DNA of 64,000 bases from Oscillospiraceae bacterium (GTDB lineage Bacteria; Bacillota; Clostridia; Oscillospirales; Ruminococcaceae), in the NCBI GenBank assembly GCA_017545185.1, contig JAFWQJ010000033.1:62001-126000 (forward strand), given 5' to 3'. The notes below the pieces were generated by a model, which worked only from the letters and a program-made list of their open reading frames with translations, did no database searches and was not told where the DNA came from. Each line of letters starts with the position of its first letter. The first letter of the stretch is position 1. Shown piece by piece: positions 44,216 to 53,704 of the stretch. Position numbers and translations under genes: made by a program.

Positions 44216-44869
44216 TCAGTTGTCTGCCTTCCAGAGCACATATTCCGTATCGGTCACATCGTCGTAGTAGAACACATAGTTGATCGGGCTGTCATCATTC
44301 AGCTTGACCTCGATGCGCTCCTCGTATGGATTCGGTTCCCACGGCAGCAGCTTCGCGAGCCGGAACATTTTGAGCGTATAGCCCCTGCCTGCCTTTTTAT
44401 CCTTGTTAAAGGGCTGGTTTGTTCCGAAGTGATTGCCGTCTGTATCGCTGATCGTCGGCCAGACAAAGGCAGAATAGGCCGCTGCCTTGCCCTTTATGCA
44501 GAGCCAGAGCCTGTCATCGGAATCCTTCTCGACACGGACATTCTCCGCGAGATTGTATTTTTCGTAGTCCATGGTGCAGTCCGTGATCGCCCACATATAC
44601 CCGGCAAACAGTCCGGCAGCGACCAGAATGGCTGCGATCGTCGCGGCGGCGACCTTTACAAGGCGCATCCGTTTTTTGATCTTCCTGATCGCGGAGATAT
44701 CCTTATCCGCTTCAACTGTGATTTTACGGTTCATTTTATCCAGTTCCGCAGCGCATTCCTTGCATTCCGCAAGATGCTCTGTGACGGTTTTTTTTGAGAG
44801 TTCACTGCATACGCCGTCTGCATAGAGCGGCAGCAGGTCACGGATCAGTTCACAATTCTTCTTGCTCAT
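44216..44869 (-). CDS. Zinc-finger anti-sigma factor
   Basis: 217 residues. The N-terminal cytosolic domain carries the zf-HC2/ZAS motif (HLAECKECAAEL, with an earlier Cys), followed by a helix rich in Lys/Arg, one membrane segment (about 70-92), and an outer domain. ZAS proteins hold their cognate ECF sigma inactive at the membrane. It overlaps the sigma gene (44866) by 4 nt. Confidence 0.85.
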   Translation of the reverse strand: MSKKNCELIRDLLPLYADGVCSELSKKTVTEHLAECKECAAELDKMNRKITVEADKDISAIRKIKKRMRLVKVAAATIAAILVAAGLFAGYMWAITDCTMDYEKYNLAENVRVEKDSDDRLWLCIKGKAAAYSAFVWPTISDTDGNHFGTNQPFNKDKKAGRGYTLKMFRLAKLLPWEPNPYEERIEVKLNDDSPINYVFYYDDVTDTEYVLWKADN

Positions 44870-45354
44870 TTTGATTCCTCCTCTAATGCTTCAATAATCA
44901 TCAGCTTTGCGCGGTGAAAGGTCACGCGCGCCCAGCTTTCGGTCTTTCCGAACAGATCGCCGATCTGCCGGAAGCTGAGCTCTCCGAATACCCGCAGCGA
45001 AAAGACCTCCTTCTGCGGATCCTTCATCCCGTGGAGAATGCGGTGGATATGCATGGCCTGCTCGGTGTTTTCGAGATGCTCCTCAACGGAAACGCCCGTA
45101 TCTGCGTGTGTTTCCGGGATCTCCTCACCGGTATAGCGGTTCTGCCGCCTGCAGTGCGTCAGGTAGAGATTTTTTGCGATCTGACAGAGCCACACACGGA
45201 CGTCGCAGTCCCCGCGGAATTTGTCTGAGGCTTTGACCGCCTTGAAAAATGTTTCCTGCGTCAGCTCCTCCGCGAGCGATTCGTCCCGCGAGATCGAGCA
45301 CAGATACAGATAAACGGAATGAAAATATTGGTTGTAAAGCGCTTCAACATCCAT
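44866..45354 (-). CDS. ECF-type sigma factor (second of three)
   Basis: 162 residues with region 2 (YNQYFHSVYLYLCSISRDESLAE) and region 4 (LRVFGELSFRQIGDLFGKTESWARVTFHRAK). It is probably released by the zinc-finger anti-sigma encoded immediately after it. Start at 45354 behind AAAGGGGG; the longer frame lacks a ribosome site. Confidence 0.88.
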   Translation of the reverse strand: MDVEALYNQYFHSVYLYLCSISRDESLAEELTQETFFKAVKASDKFRGDCDVRVWLCQIAKNLYLTHCRRQNRYTGEEIPETHADTGVSVEEHLENTEQAMHIHRILHGMKDPQKEVFSLRVFGELSFRQIGDLFGKTESWARVTFHRAKLMIIEALEEESK

Positions 45355-45433
45355 GAGGTTTCCCCCTTTCTGTCCGTAAGACAACGCAGGACGGTTTTCG
45401 TTACAGGAAATCAAAAAAATTTATTCTCTCTTT

Positions 45434-45462
45434 ATTTTATCGTGCCGCGTGACGTTTGTCAA
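45434..45462 (-). promoter_or_regulatory. Promoter of the second sigma operon
   Basis: Minus strand TTGACA (45462-45457), 17-nt spacer, TAAAAT (45439-45434). Divergent from the promoter at 45472. Confidence 0.7.
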
Positions 45463-45471
45463 GCGGGGGCA

Positions 45472-45500
45472 TTGACCGCATTTTCATAATCAGGTATAAT
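45472..45500 (+). promoter_or_regulatory. Promoter of the third sigma operon
   Basis: TTGACC (45472-45477), 17-nt spacer, TATAAT (45495-45500). It lies back to back with the opposite promoter, 9 bp between the two -35 boxes. Confidence 0.75.
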
Positions 45501-45560
45501 ATTGTGTAACCTTTCATGGGCTTGCTGCGTTCATAAGGGCAGAGGAAGGAGGTGCACGGG

Positions 45561-46115
45561 ATGCAGGAGGAAACGCTCATCAGGCTGCTGCGGCAGCAGA
45601 ATGAGAATGCCTTGCGCGATGTGATCCGGCAGTACAGTGCGTATGTCAGCACGGTCATCCGGAACGTCGGCAAAGGCGCCTTCAATGAAAGCGATGTGGA
45701 GGAAATGGCCGCAGACGTATTCGTTGCCGTCTGGCAGAATGCGGATAAGCTGAACGGCAAAAGGCTTCGTCCGTATCTCGGCGTTCTGGCGCGGAATCAG
45801 GCGATCGACTGTCTGCGCCGGATGCATTTCACGGTGCCGCTCGATGAAGTCACGCTGACAAGCGGCAGCGATATCGCGGCGGAAACGGAGCAGAAAATGC
45901 TCTCCGAAGCCGTGCGGTCGGTGATCGGCGGCATGGCGGAGAACGACCGGGATATCTTGCTGCGGTTTTACTTCTTCTGTGAGCATATCCCGCAGATCGC
46001 GGCGAGCCTGCAGCTCTCGGAAACGGCTGCAAAAACAAGACTGTTCCGCGCAAGGAAAAAGCTGCTCGCGGAACTCAGGGAAAGGGGTTATTGCTATGAA
46101 AATGAATCTGTTTGA
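45561..46115 (+). CDS. ECF-type sigma factor (third of three)
   Basis: 184 residues. Region 2 (VSTVIRNVGKGAFNESDVEEMAADVFVAVW) and region 4 (DRDILLRFYFFCEHIPQIAASLQLSETAAKTRLFRARKKL). Start at 45561 with AGGAGG 8 nt upstream; an upstream GTG three codons earlier overlaps that site. It overlaps the following gene by 20 nt. Confidence 0.88.
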   Translation: MQEETLIRLLRQQNENALRDVIRQYSAYVSTVIRNVGKGAFNESDVEEMAADVFVAVWQNADKLNGKRLRPYLGVLARNQAIDCLRRMHFTVPLDEVTLTSGSDIAAETEQKMLSEAVRSVIGGMAENDRDILLRFYFFCEHIPQIAASLQLSETAAKTRLFRARKKLLAELRERGYCYENESV

Positions 46116-47316
46116 TCTGTTCAAAGGCTATGACGGGGCGCTCCCGGAAATCAAGGAGGAGCCCTGCAATACCGACCGCATTGAACAGCTCGTGATGCAG
46201 AAAACCGGAACGTCCCGTATCCGGCAGACGAAGAAACGGCGTCTGCCCGTGATGATCGCGGCAGCGGCGGCGGCCGTTGCGGTATTCGGCGTCAGCGCCG
46301 CGGCGGTCTCCGGACGGCTCGATCTGTTCAAAAATATCCTCGGGCGGACGGTGCTCTCGGATGCGGAAAATCTGCCGCTGATGAGCGATGCCGCAGACCC
46401 GTCTGCCATGGAGCCGTTCCTGCATGAGAACGAAACAGTCTTTGCGGGCAGCGACAGCCTGCAGGTTTCGGCGGTCGGCATGTACGGCGACAGCAATACC
46501 GTGATGCTCTCGCTGGAACTGATCCCGCAGAACGGGACCGTGCTGCCGGAAGATGCCGTATTTGTGCCGTATTTCTACCGCGCAGACGGTTCTCTGATCG
46601 AGGGCGGCACCGGCAGCGCGGAAGCGCTCACCGCAGACCCGTCCGGCCATGCGTATTACCTGACCTATTATCTCGCGGCACCGGAGCTTGCGGGCAGCAC
46701 GATCCGTGCGGAGCTGAAAAATGCGTATACACCGGCGCAGATCGGCGCAGTCCGTGCGGGCATTCAGGCGGCGCAGGAACAGTGGCGCGCAGACTACGGC
46801 GCGGATTCCATGAGCACGGACGACTGGAAGGCACTCTGGCAGGCGGAAAACCTTGACGGCCGCACCGCCGAAACGGAAGCTTCTTTGCTGGAAAGCAGCG
46901 GGGCGGTCATCTCCGGCACATGGTCTGCGGAGATTGCCGTGCAGGATGCTGCGGCACCGCGGGCCTTTGCTGCGGATGATTTCCGCGTCACGGCGGACAG
47001 CCTCTCGCTGACAGCGGAGAATCACAGCGATACGGCGGACGTCGGGTTCATGGTCACGCTGAACGACGGAACCAGACTGCTCGATCTGAGCGGTACCTCG
47101 GAGACACAGGCGCTCTATGATGCGGGCATTCTCTCCGCGGGCGATGCCGTGAAGCAGTTTGCTTACGGCCACGGCACGGATGACGGCATGGTCTGGTGCT
47201 ACAGCGAACCGGTGCAGACCTCTGATATCGCGGCGGTCACGGCGCTGGTCTATACCTACGAAAACGTGGTGCAGGTCACCGCTTCACCGCTTGCAGCGCT
47301 GTCTGCGGCGGAGTAA
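46096..47316 (+). CDS. Membrane-anchored putative anti-sigma protein
   Basis: 406 residues: cytosolic 1-50 (MKMNLFDLFKGYDGALPEIKEE), membrane segment 51-72 (alanine-rich), and an outer domain that is acidic and strand-rich. Its build resembles DUF4179-type anti-sigma proteins, but the match is weak. It begins inside the sigma gene (20-nt overlap) behind AAAGGGG. The outer domain would be the sensor (inference). Confidence 0.6.
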   Translation: MKMNLFDLFKGYDGALPEIKEEPCNTDRIEQLVMQKTGTSRIRQTKKRRLPVMIAAAAAAVAVFGVSAAAVSGRLDLFKNILGRTVLSDAENLPLMSDAADPSAMEPFLHENETVFAGSDSLQVSAVGMYGDSNTVMLSLELIPQNGTVLPEDAVFVPYFYRADGSLIEGGTGSAEALTADPSGHAYYLTYYLAAPELAGSTIRAELKNAYTPAQIGAVRAGIQAAQEQWRADYGADSMSTDDWKALWQAENLDGRTAETEASLLESSGAVISGTWSAEIAVQDAAAPRAFAADDFRVTADSLSLTAENHSDTADVGFMVTLNDGTRLLDLSGTSETQALYDAGILSAGDAVKQFAYGHGTDDGMVWCYSEPVQTSDIAAVTALVYTYENVVQVTASPLAALSAAE

Positions 47317-47331
47317 CGAACAGTACAGACC

Positions 47332-47363
47332 GGGTGCCGGCAGAGAAGCCGGCACCCTTTTTG
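47332..47363 (+). terminator. Terminator of the third sigma operon
   Basis: GGGTGCCGG / CCGGCACCC with an 8-nt loop, followed by TTTTT. Confidence 0.85.
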
Positions 47364-47559
47364 CGCTGCGCTGTACGGATCGTTTCACGACGGCCAAACG
47401 GCAGCAACATCCTTTTATGAGGATTGCACAGCATTAAAGCAAACGGATTCCGCGGAAAACAGACCGAACCTTGTCAAATCCGACAGGAATCCGCAGTTTT
47501 CACGGGTAGTTTGTGGAATATGCTGTAGGATGACATGGAAAATTCGTGAATTTGGCGGG

Positions 47560-47588
47560 TTGTAATTTTGTGCAAGTTGTGCTATAAT
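47560..47588 (+). promoter_or_regulatory. Promoter of the cellobiose phosphorylase gene
   Basis: TTGTAA (47560-47565), 17-nt spacer, TATAAT (47583-47588). No obvious cre-like operator was found beside it. Confidence 0.75.
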
Positions 47589-47658
47589 TAGGTATATCTG
47601 TGCAGTTTATGCACTTGATTGAATATTTGAATGATATATGCAAAAGGAGCGTACAACC

Positions 47659-50121
47659 ATGAAACAATTCGGTCACTTCGATGACGCGCGCAAGGAATAC
47701 GTCATCCAGTCTCCGCGGACGCCTTATCCGTGGATCAATTACCTCGGAACGCAGGCTTTCTTCTCCCTGATCTCCAACACCGCCGGCGGCTACAGCTTCT
47801 ATAAGGATGCCCGTCTGCGCCGCATCACCCGTTACCGCTACAACAATGTGCCGATCGACATGGGCGGCCGGTACTTCTATATCTCCGACAACGGCACGAT
47901 CTGGAATCCGGGCTGGTCGCCGGTCAAGACGGAGCTCGATTTCTACGAGTGCCGCCACGGCATGGGCTATACCGTCATCACCGGCAAGAAGAATAACCTG
48001 AAGGCTGAAGTCACTTTCTTCGTTCCGCAGAACTATGACGGTGAAGTTCAGCAGGTCGTTCTGACCAACGAAGGCTCCGCTGCTAAAACATTCAAGTTCT
48101 TCTCGTTCGCTGAGTGGTGTCTCTGGGATGCGCAGGATGACTGCACCAACTTCCAGAGAAACTTCTCCACCGGCCGCGTTGAGGTCGAGGGCTCGACCAT
48201 TTACCACAAGACCGAATACAGAGACAGACGCGATCATTATGCATTCTATACCGTGAACGATGAGATCGACGGCTACGATACCGACCGCGATTCGTTCATC
48301 GGCCTTTATAACGGCTTCGGCGATCCGCAGGCTGTGCTGGACGGCAAGGCGACCAATTCCTTCGCGGACGGCTGGTCCCCGATCGCTTCCCACTACAAGG
48401 AGATCACCCTTGCGGCAGGCGAAAGCAAGACGCTTGTCTTTATCCTCGGTTATGTCGAAATGCCCGCAGACAAGAAGTTTGAAGCGGACGGCGTGACGAT
48501 CAACAAGGAAAAGGCCTACAAGATGATCGAGCAGTACAACACGCCTGAAAAGGTCGCTGCCGGTCTCGCAGAGCTGAAGGCTGCATGGGACAAGCTCCTC
48601 GGCATCTTCAATGTCAATACCTCGGATGACAAGGTCAATCGCATGGTCAATATCTGGAATCAGTATCAGTGCATGGTCACCTTCAACCTGTCCCGTTCCG
48701 CTTCCTACTTCGAGAGCGGCATCGGCAGAGGCATGGGCTTCCGTGACTCGAATCAGGATATCCTCGGCTTCGTCCACCAGATCCCGGACAGAGCAAGAGA
48801 GAGACTGATCGACCTGGCTTCCACGCAGCTCGAGGACGGCGGATGCTATCACCAGTATCAGCCGCTCACCAAGAAGGGCAATTCCGATATCGGCGGCGAC
48901 TTCTCCGATGACCCGCTGTGGATGATCCTTTCCGTCGGCGCTTATATCAAGGAATCCGGAGACTGGGGCATCCTCGATCAGCCGGTCCCGTATGACAATG
49001 ACGAGTCCAAGGCAAAGCCGATGCTCGATCACCTGACGGTCTCCTTCTATCACATCGTCAACAATCTGGGTCCGCACGGCCTGCCGCTCGCAATGCGCGC
49101 AGACTGGAACGACTGCATCAACCTCTCCTGCTTCTCCGATAAGCCGGGCGAGAGCTTCCAGACCTACACCAACCCGAAGTTCAAGGCTGAGGGAGGTTAT
49201 TCCAAGGTTGCAGAGTCCGTCATGGTCGCTGCGCTGTTCACCTATGTCGGCCCGACCTACGTCGGCATCCTGAAGCACCTCGGCAAGGACGATGAGGCTG
49301 CAAAGGCACAGGCTGAGATCGACAAGATGAAGAAGAATGTCATGGAATCCGCATTCGACGGCGAATGGTTCCTCCGTGCCTACGACGCTTCCGGTGCCAA
49401 GATGGGCTCCAAGGAGTGCGAGGAAGGCAAGATCTTCATCGAGCCGCAGGGCTTCGCGGTCATGTCCGAGATCGGCAAGGATCAGGGCGCGGATATCAAG
49501 ACGCTCGATTCGATCGACAAGTATCTCAATACCAAGTACGGCCTTGTGCTGAACAACCCGGCATTCTCCAAGTACTATATCCAGTACGGCGAGATCTCGA
49601 CCTATCCGGGCGGCTACAAGGAAAATGCGGGTATCTTCACGCACAACAATGCATGGATCATCTGCGCAGAGGCGTATGCCGGCAGAGGTGACAAGGCATT
49701 TGAGTATTACAGCAAGATCGCACCGGCATTCAACGAGGAGATCTCCGATCTGCACAAGACCGAGCCGTATGTCTACGGTCAGATGATCGCAGGCAAGGAC
49801 GCTTCCCGCTTCGGCGAAGGCAAGAACTCCTGGCTGACCGGTACGGCTGCATGGAACTTCGTTGCGATCTCGCAGTATATCCTCGGTATCTCCGCAGACT
49901 TTGACGGTCTGAAGGTCGATCCGTCCATTCCGAAGGCATGGGACGGCTTCACCGCGACCAGAAAGTTCCGCGGCGCGACCTATCAGATCACGGTCAAGAA
50001 TCCGGATCATGTGTCCAAGGGCATCAAGTCCCTGACCGTGGACGGCAAGGCTGTCGAGGGCAATGTCGTTCCGGTGCTTCCGGCAGGCGGCACCTACGAA
50101 GTCGTGGCAGTGCTCGGCTGA
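47659..50121 (+). CDS. Cellobiose phosphorylase (GH94)
   Basis: 820 residues, full length for GH94 and close in sequence feel to the Ruminococcus albus enzyme. It splits cellobiose with phosphate into glucose 1-phosphate and glucose in the cytosol. The N-terminal beta-sandwich ([19 protein letters not shown]) is followed by the helical (alpha/alpha)6 barrel. The motif RADWNDC at 480-486 holds the general acid (Asp482 or Asp485), and [16 protein letters not shown] is a later conserved region. Start at 47659 behind AAAGGAG. It has its own promoter and terminator, so it is monocistronic. Confidence 0.92.
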   Translation: MKQFGHFDDARKEYVIQSPRTPYPWINYLGTQAFFSLISNTAGGYSFYKDARLRRITRYRYNNVPIDMGGRYFYISDNGTIWNPGWSPVKTELDFYECRHGMGYTVITGKKNNLKAEVTFFVPQNYDGEVQQVVLTNEGSAAKTFKFFSFAEWCLWDAQDDCTNFQRNFSTGRVEVEGSTIYHKTEYRDRRDHYAFYTVNDEIDGYDTDRDSFIGLYNGFGDPQAVLDGKATNSFADGWSPIASHYKEITLAAGESKTLVFILGYVEMPADKKFEADGVTINKEKAYKMIEQYNTPEKVAAGLAELKAAWDKLLGIFNVNTSDDKVNRMVNIWNQYQCMVTFNLSRSASYFESGIGRGMGFRDSNQDILGFVHQIPDRARERLIDLASTQLEDGGCYHQYQPLTKKGNSDIGGDFSDDPLWMILSVGAYIKESGDWGILDQPVPYDNDESKAKPMLDHLTVSFYHIVNNLGPHGLPLAMRADWNDCINLSCFSDKPGESFQTYTNPKFKAEGGYSKVAESVMVAALFTYVGPTYVGILKHLGKDDEAAKAQAEIDKMKKNVMESAFDGEWFLRAYDASGAKMGSKECEEGKIFIEPQGFAVMSEIGKDQGADIKTLDSIDKYLNTKYGLVLNNPAFSKYYIQYGEISTYPGGYKENAGIFTHNNAWIICAEAYAGRGDKAFEYYSKIAPAFNEEISDLHKTEPYVYGQMIAGKDASRFGEGKNSWLTGTAAWNFVAISQYILGISADFDGLKVDPSIPKAWDGFTATRKFRGATYQITVKNPDHVSKGIKSLTVDGKAVEGNVVPVLPAGGTYEVVAVLG

Positions 50122-50136
50122 TCTGCAAAACGAAAT

Positions 50137-50173
50137 AAAAGCGAGGCAGCGCTCCGGCGCTGCATCGCTTTTT
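50137..50173 (+). terminator. Cellobiose phosphorylase terminator
   Basis: A long stem (AAAAGCGA...GCAGCGC / GCGCTGC...TCGCTTTT) with a TCC-type loop, ending in TTTTT. Confidence 0.85.
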
Positions 50174-50204
50174 GCATTTGTCTGATATTCAGGGAGGTAT
50201 TACA

Positions 50205-50852
50205 ATGGCTGGTAACCAAAAAACAGCGCAGAGCGGAAAGAAACATACGCTGCGCAATCTGATCGTTATTCTGGCGGTACTGCTGGTTGCGGCGTTCATC
50301 GCGGGCTTTTTCATCTACTGCCGTACATGGCGTCTGTTCCCGAACATGCCGGGTATTGTTGATGTCATGACCGGAACGGATCACTTCACGCGCAAGGATC
50401 ATGTCGGTCTTTACGAGCACGGCAATAACAGTGATATCACCGGTTCGGGAAGTCAGGAAACTGACAGACTGGTGCTTCTGAAGGTAAACGCTTTCAAGTA
50501 CGATCTGAAAAAGGAACCCGTCGTCGTGGATACGACTTCATTCTCGACGTATTCGCTGTATCCCTGCGACAAACCGGCAGATATCTCGCTGATCTTTGAC
50601 AAGAACGACAAGCTTTGCTGCACGGAGATTGTGTATCATTATACGGAAGATCAGATGAAGAATTTTGATCAGGAAATGAACCAGATGATCTATGCGGTTG
50701 ACCGCAGATTCCGTAAGAATGCGCTGTTTTCGGTCTATGCGAGCCTTGCAGATAAGCTCGGCTACAAGCGTTACTACGTGGTGCGCGTCGGCTCCGCAGA
50801 GGACACGCAGCTCGTCGTGCAGGAGTTTTACCGGACGAAGGCTTATAATTGA
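50205..50852 (+). CDS. Hypothetical membrane-anchored protein
   Basis: 215 residues: basic start (AGNQKTAQSGKKHTLRN), one membrane segment (about 18-40, LIVILAVLLVAAFIAGFFIYC) and an outer domain with a short Asn/Asp/Gly-rich part. No family recognised. Start at 50205 with GGGAGG 7 nt upstream. The gap to the preceding gene carries a terminator, so it may have a separate promoter I could not place. Confidence 0.6.
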   Translation: MAGNQKTAQSGKKHTLRNLIVILAVLLVAAFIAGFFIYCRTWRLFPNMPGIVDVMTGTDHFTRKDHVGLYEHGNNSDITGSGSQETDRLVLLKVNAFKYDLKKEPVVVDTTSFSTYSLYPCDKPADISLIFDKNDKLCCTEIVYHYTEDQMKNFDQEMNQMIYAVDRRFRKNALFSVYASLADKLGYKRYYVVRVGSAEDTQLVVQEFYRTKAYN

Positions 50853-50929
50853 TCCGGGTTTCATCAGCAGAAAAAAGGGCGTCGGCTGTCTGGCCGGCGC
50901 CCTTCGTTTGCGGGATCCATATAACATCG

Positions 50930-51502
50930 CTAATACCCTGCGCGGCGGAGCAGAGCAGGACCGTTTTCCCTGAGCCAGCGGTCGCAGCGGTTGTAATCCG
51001 GGAACGCCCGATACACCGCTGCATAAAAGCTCCGCGAATGATTCGGGTGCAGCCGGTGGCAAAGCTCATGCACGATCACACTGTCCAGCACCTCCGGCGG
51101 CGCAAGCATCAGCAGACAGTTGAAATTCAGATTTCCTGCTGAGGAGCAGCTTCCCCAGCGCGTTTTCTGGCAGCGGATCGTGATGCGCCCGTAGCTGACG
51201 CCGATTTTGTCGGCATAAACTGCGGTGCGCTGCGGGATCACCGCTTTTGCTTTTTCTGCCAGCTTCGCGAGCTCCCCGGCCGTGAGCGGCGGCTCCTGAT
51301 GCTGCTGCAGATCGGCCAGACAGCGCTGGCGATGCCGCTCAATAAACGCCGCCTTCCGGATCAGAAAGCGCTCGATCTCCGGAAGCGGCATCCGCAGCGG
51401 TGCGCGCACCGTGATGCTTCCGTCCGAGCGGACCTCCGCCGACAGCGTTCTGCGCTTGCTGCGGATCAGCCTGATCTCTGCCGAGATGCCCTCAATCTGC
51501 AT
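50930..51502 (-). CDS. YgjP-like (DUF45/WLM) zinc metallopeptidase
   Basis: 190 residues of the YgjP/UPF family: an N-terminal strand-rich half, RWGSCS at 115-120, and the zinc site HELCH (145-149) with LHPNHS (151-156) giving the third ligand. Function is unproven; relatives are predicted peptidases. Start at 51502 behind GGAGGGG; the frame runs further upstream into the LRAT gene without a ribosome site. Confidence 0.85.
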   Translation of the reverse strand: MQIEGISAEIRLIRSKRRTLSAEVRSDGSITVRAPLRMPLPEIERFLIRKAAFIERHRQRCLADLQQHQEPPLTAGELAKLAEKAKAVIPQRTAVYADKIGVSYGRITIRCQKTRWGSCSSAGNLNFNCLLMLAPPEVLDSVIVHELCHRLHPNHSRSFYAAVYRAFPDYNRCDRWLRENGPALLRRAGY

Positions 51503-51561
51503 AACCCCTCCCGCCGTTCTCCGGCAAACAGACGGGAGCCGCCGAAGCGACCCCCGCAAGA

Positions 51562-52431
51562 TTATCTGAAAACAGGTCTGTGGAACTGCCAGTTCTGATT
51601 GTTCAGCAGGGAACCGAGCATTCCGTTCACCTGCAGCGATTCGCTGACGCCGGTCTTGCACCAGATCGCGAAATGCTCGCAGTTATTGGTGAAAAAGTTG
51701 TAGCTTGTTTCGCCCAGACGCGATCTCGCTCTTGCGACGGTCTCCTCCGGCGAATACAGATGATAGCCGTAGGTCCGTTGCAGCGTCCGCGCAAGTTCCT
51801 CCGAATAAGTATTCGTATGCGGCGTGACAGGTCCGCCCAGACGCACCGGCGGCTCATAGGGCTTCGGGAAATCCAGAATGAAATATTCCGAATCGTCCCG
51901 CAGGAAATTGCGCAGATTCGTCGCATGGACGACTGCATGGCCGATCGTTTTGCTCGCCGGAATATTGTAATGCACGATGCAGGTATCACTGACATAAATG
52001 CCGTAATGCTCGTAGATTCCGCCGCGCCGGACAACACCGATGATGTCGCCGTACTGCGCCTGCACCGGCTGCTGCATCGCAAGCGGGTCAGGCGCGGGCG
52101 TCGGCTGATAGCCCGTAACATAACCCGGCATCTGTCCCATATTGCGGATCGCCTCCGCGCGGGCGGCTCTGCGGATCATGGTCTGCTCGAGCATCTCCTG
52201 TGTGCCTCGGTCGAGCACCTGTCCGTATTTGTCGATGATCCGGCATTCGCCGCTCACGACATGCCGCTGCAGCGTGCAGTCCGCGCCGTAATCGAGATCC
52301 TCCCAGCAGTAATCCTTGTCCATGATCGAGAAGCCGGTATCCGGATTCTGCATCTGCAGGTTTTCGCTCAGATTATCGAGCTTGTTCGCAAGCTTATCCA
52401 TTCCGCGGCTGACCGCATCCCAAAATTCCAT
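51562..52431 (-). CDS. LRAT-domain protein
   Basis: 289 residues. Residues 126-270 form an LRAT/NlpC-P60-like papain-fold domain with His142 in YEHYGIYV and the nucleophile in NCEHF (Cys251). Such proteins act as lipid acyltransferases, thioesterases or hydrolases. The N-terminal 100 residues (MEFWDAVSRGMDKLANKLDNL...) form an extra helical part with Cys and Tyr residues, not recognised. No signal peptide. It lies 24 nt after the zinc-ribbon gene, so the two are probably one transcript. Confidence 0.8.
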   Translation of the reverse strand: MEFWDAVSRGMDKLANKLDNLSENLQMQNPDTGFSIMDKDYCWEDLDYGADCTLQRHVVSGECRIIDKYGQVLDRGTQEMLEQTMIRRAARAEAIRNMGQMPGYVTGYQPTPAPDPLAMQQPVQAQYGDIIGVVRRGGIYEHYGIYVSDTCIVHYNIPASKTIGHAVVHATNLRNFLRDDSEYFILDFPKPYEPPVRLGGPVTPHTNTYSEELARTLQRTYGYHLYSPEETVARARSRLGETSYNFFTNNCEHFAIWCKTGVSESLQVNGMLGSLLNNQNWQFHRPVFR

Positions 52432-52455
52432 TGCCTTGACTGTCCTCCTTTGGCA

Positions 52456-53469
52456 TCAATCATTCGCGCGCGAGATCCAGAATACATATTTTCCGCTGCG
52501 CTCATAGTAACCGACGGAAAGCGCGCCGTCATAGTAGTCATAATGTGCGAGATTGCTGTCGTCCACGACGGCATGTTCACCGAAAACGCCGTCCGCAAAC
52601 TTCGTAAATTCGTTGAAAATCTTTTCGATCTCGTCCTTCGTCCAGATATATTTTCCCTTGTAGTCGATGTGGTTCCCGAACTGGTAATCGACTGCCCGGA
52701 GATAGCTGCCCTGCGCGGCATCGCCGTTGTGGATATACAGATCGACGGCGGCCGGGAGCTGCAGATCACTGTAGCCCGGAACCGGGAATGCATCGGCGAT
52801 ATAGCGGTAGGTCGAATTGGATGAACCGCCCTCGTCCGGGGTATCGCCGCAGTACAGGTCGGCATTTTTGCCCCAGTCGATGCCGAGATGCATCATCGCT
52901 TTTTTCGCATCGGCCTCGCTGAGCGCATGACCGTCTCTGTTATCCGCCCTTGTGTACAGTCCGGGCGGCAGGAACACATCGCCTGCGTCATAGGAATGGA
53001 ACGGCATCGCGCCGAGCGTTTTGTAATAGTCGGCTGCCGATGATCCGCCGCCGGCAGGATTTTCTGCGGGCTTTGCGGTGGTTTCCTTCGGCTTTTCGGT
53101 TTCGGGCGCGCGGGTCGTTTCGGGTGCTTTGGTTTCAGGCGGCTCGGTCTTTTCAGTTGCGGGCGGGGCGGTCGTTTCCGGAACGGTCGTCTCCGGGACG
53201 GTCGTTGTCTCCGGCGCCTCGGTTTCCGGTGCTTCGGTCGCAGGCGCAGCGGTCGCCTCCGCGACCGGCGGAACTGCAGGCTGTTTGACCGGTTTATTCA
53301 GCGCTCTGAATGCGATGATTCCGCCGCCGATCAGCGCAATGCAGATCATAGCCGTCAGAATGATGTTTGCGTTTTTTCCGCTTTCCCGCGCGGTTTTGAC
53401 AGACAGTCCGCACCGCGGGCAATATTTATACTGTTTCGGCACTGTAGCTCGGCAATTCGGGCATTTCAT
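52456..53469 (-). CDS. Zinc-ribbon membrane protein with Pro/Thr-rich linker
   Basis: 337 residues: a cytosolic zinc ribbon (Cys3, Cys6, Cys17, Cys20), one membrane segment (34-55), a Pro/Thr/Glu-rich linker (63-145, repeats of PETxAPET type) and an outer domain (146-337) that I do not recognise. The build fits a membrane-tethered surface protein whose zinc ribbon faces inside. The start is ATG 53469 (8 nt from AAGGAG); a GTG three codons upstream is less likely. First gene before the LRAT gene, with its own promoter. Confidence 0.7.
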   Translation of the reverse strand: MKCPNCRATVPKQYKYCPRCGLSVKTARESGKNANIILTAMICIALIGGGIIAFRALNKPVKQPAVPPVAEATAAPATEAPETEAPETTTVPETTVPETTAPPATEKTEPPETKAPETTRAPETEKPKETTAKPAENPAGGGSSAADYYKTLGAMPFHSYDAGDVFLPPGLYTRADNRDGHALSEADAKKAMMHLGIDWGKNADLYCGDTPDEGGSSNSTYRYIADAFPVPGYSDLQLPAAVDLYIHNGDAAQGSYLRAVDYQFGNHIDYKGKYIWTKDEIEKIFNEFTKFADGVFGEHAVVDDSNLAHYDYYDGALSVGYYERSGKYVFWISRAND

Positions 53470-53572
53470 TGGTAACACTCCTTCTTCAGATCAGGAAACA
53501 AGCTTCTCTCTATCACGCTGCATCCGGCAGCGGCTTGATAATGCGGCCATGAGTTTATGTGCTGATAACTTT

Positions 53573-53601
53573 ATTATAGCACATTTCGGCTGAAATTGCA
53601 A
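53573..53601 (-). promoter_or_regulatory. Promoter of the zinc-ribbon/LRAT operon
   Basis: Minus strand TTGCAA (53601-53596), 17-nt spacer, TATAAT (53578-53573). Confidence 0.75.
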
Positions 53602-53674
53602 CGAGACTGTGCGCTTTCACAAAACTTTTACAAATTTTGTGGAAAACAATATAAAATATACTATTTGTATTCAG

Positions 53675-53698
53675 AAAGGCTCCGGGATCCCCGGAGCC
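53675..53698 (-). terminator. Terminator of the WYL gene
   Basis: A 9-bp stem GGCTCCGGG (53678-53686) / CCCGGAGCC (53690-53698), followed on the minus strand by TTT. It begins 6 nt after the WYL stop. Confidence 0.7.
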
Positions 53699-53704
53699 TT
53701 TGGC

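Noticed and set aside
47500-50010. 836-codon minus-strand open frame
   Set aside because: Antisense shadow of cellobiose phosphorylase.
53078-53593. Plus-strand frame rich in Val/Ser/Gly repeats
   Set aside because: Antisense of the Pro/Thr-rich linker of the zinc-ribbon protein.
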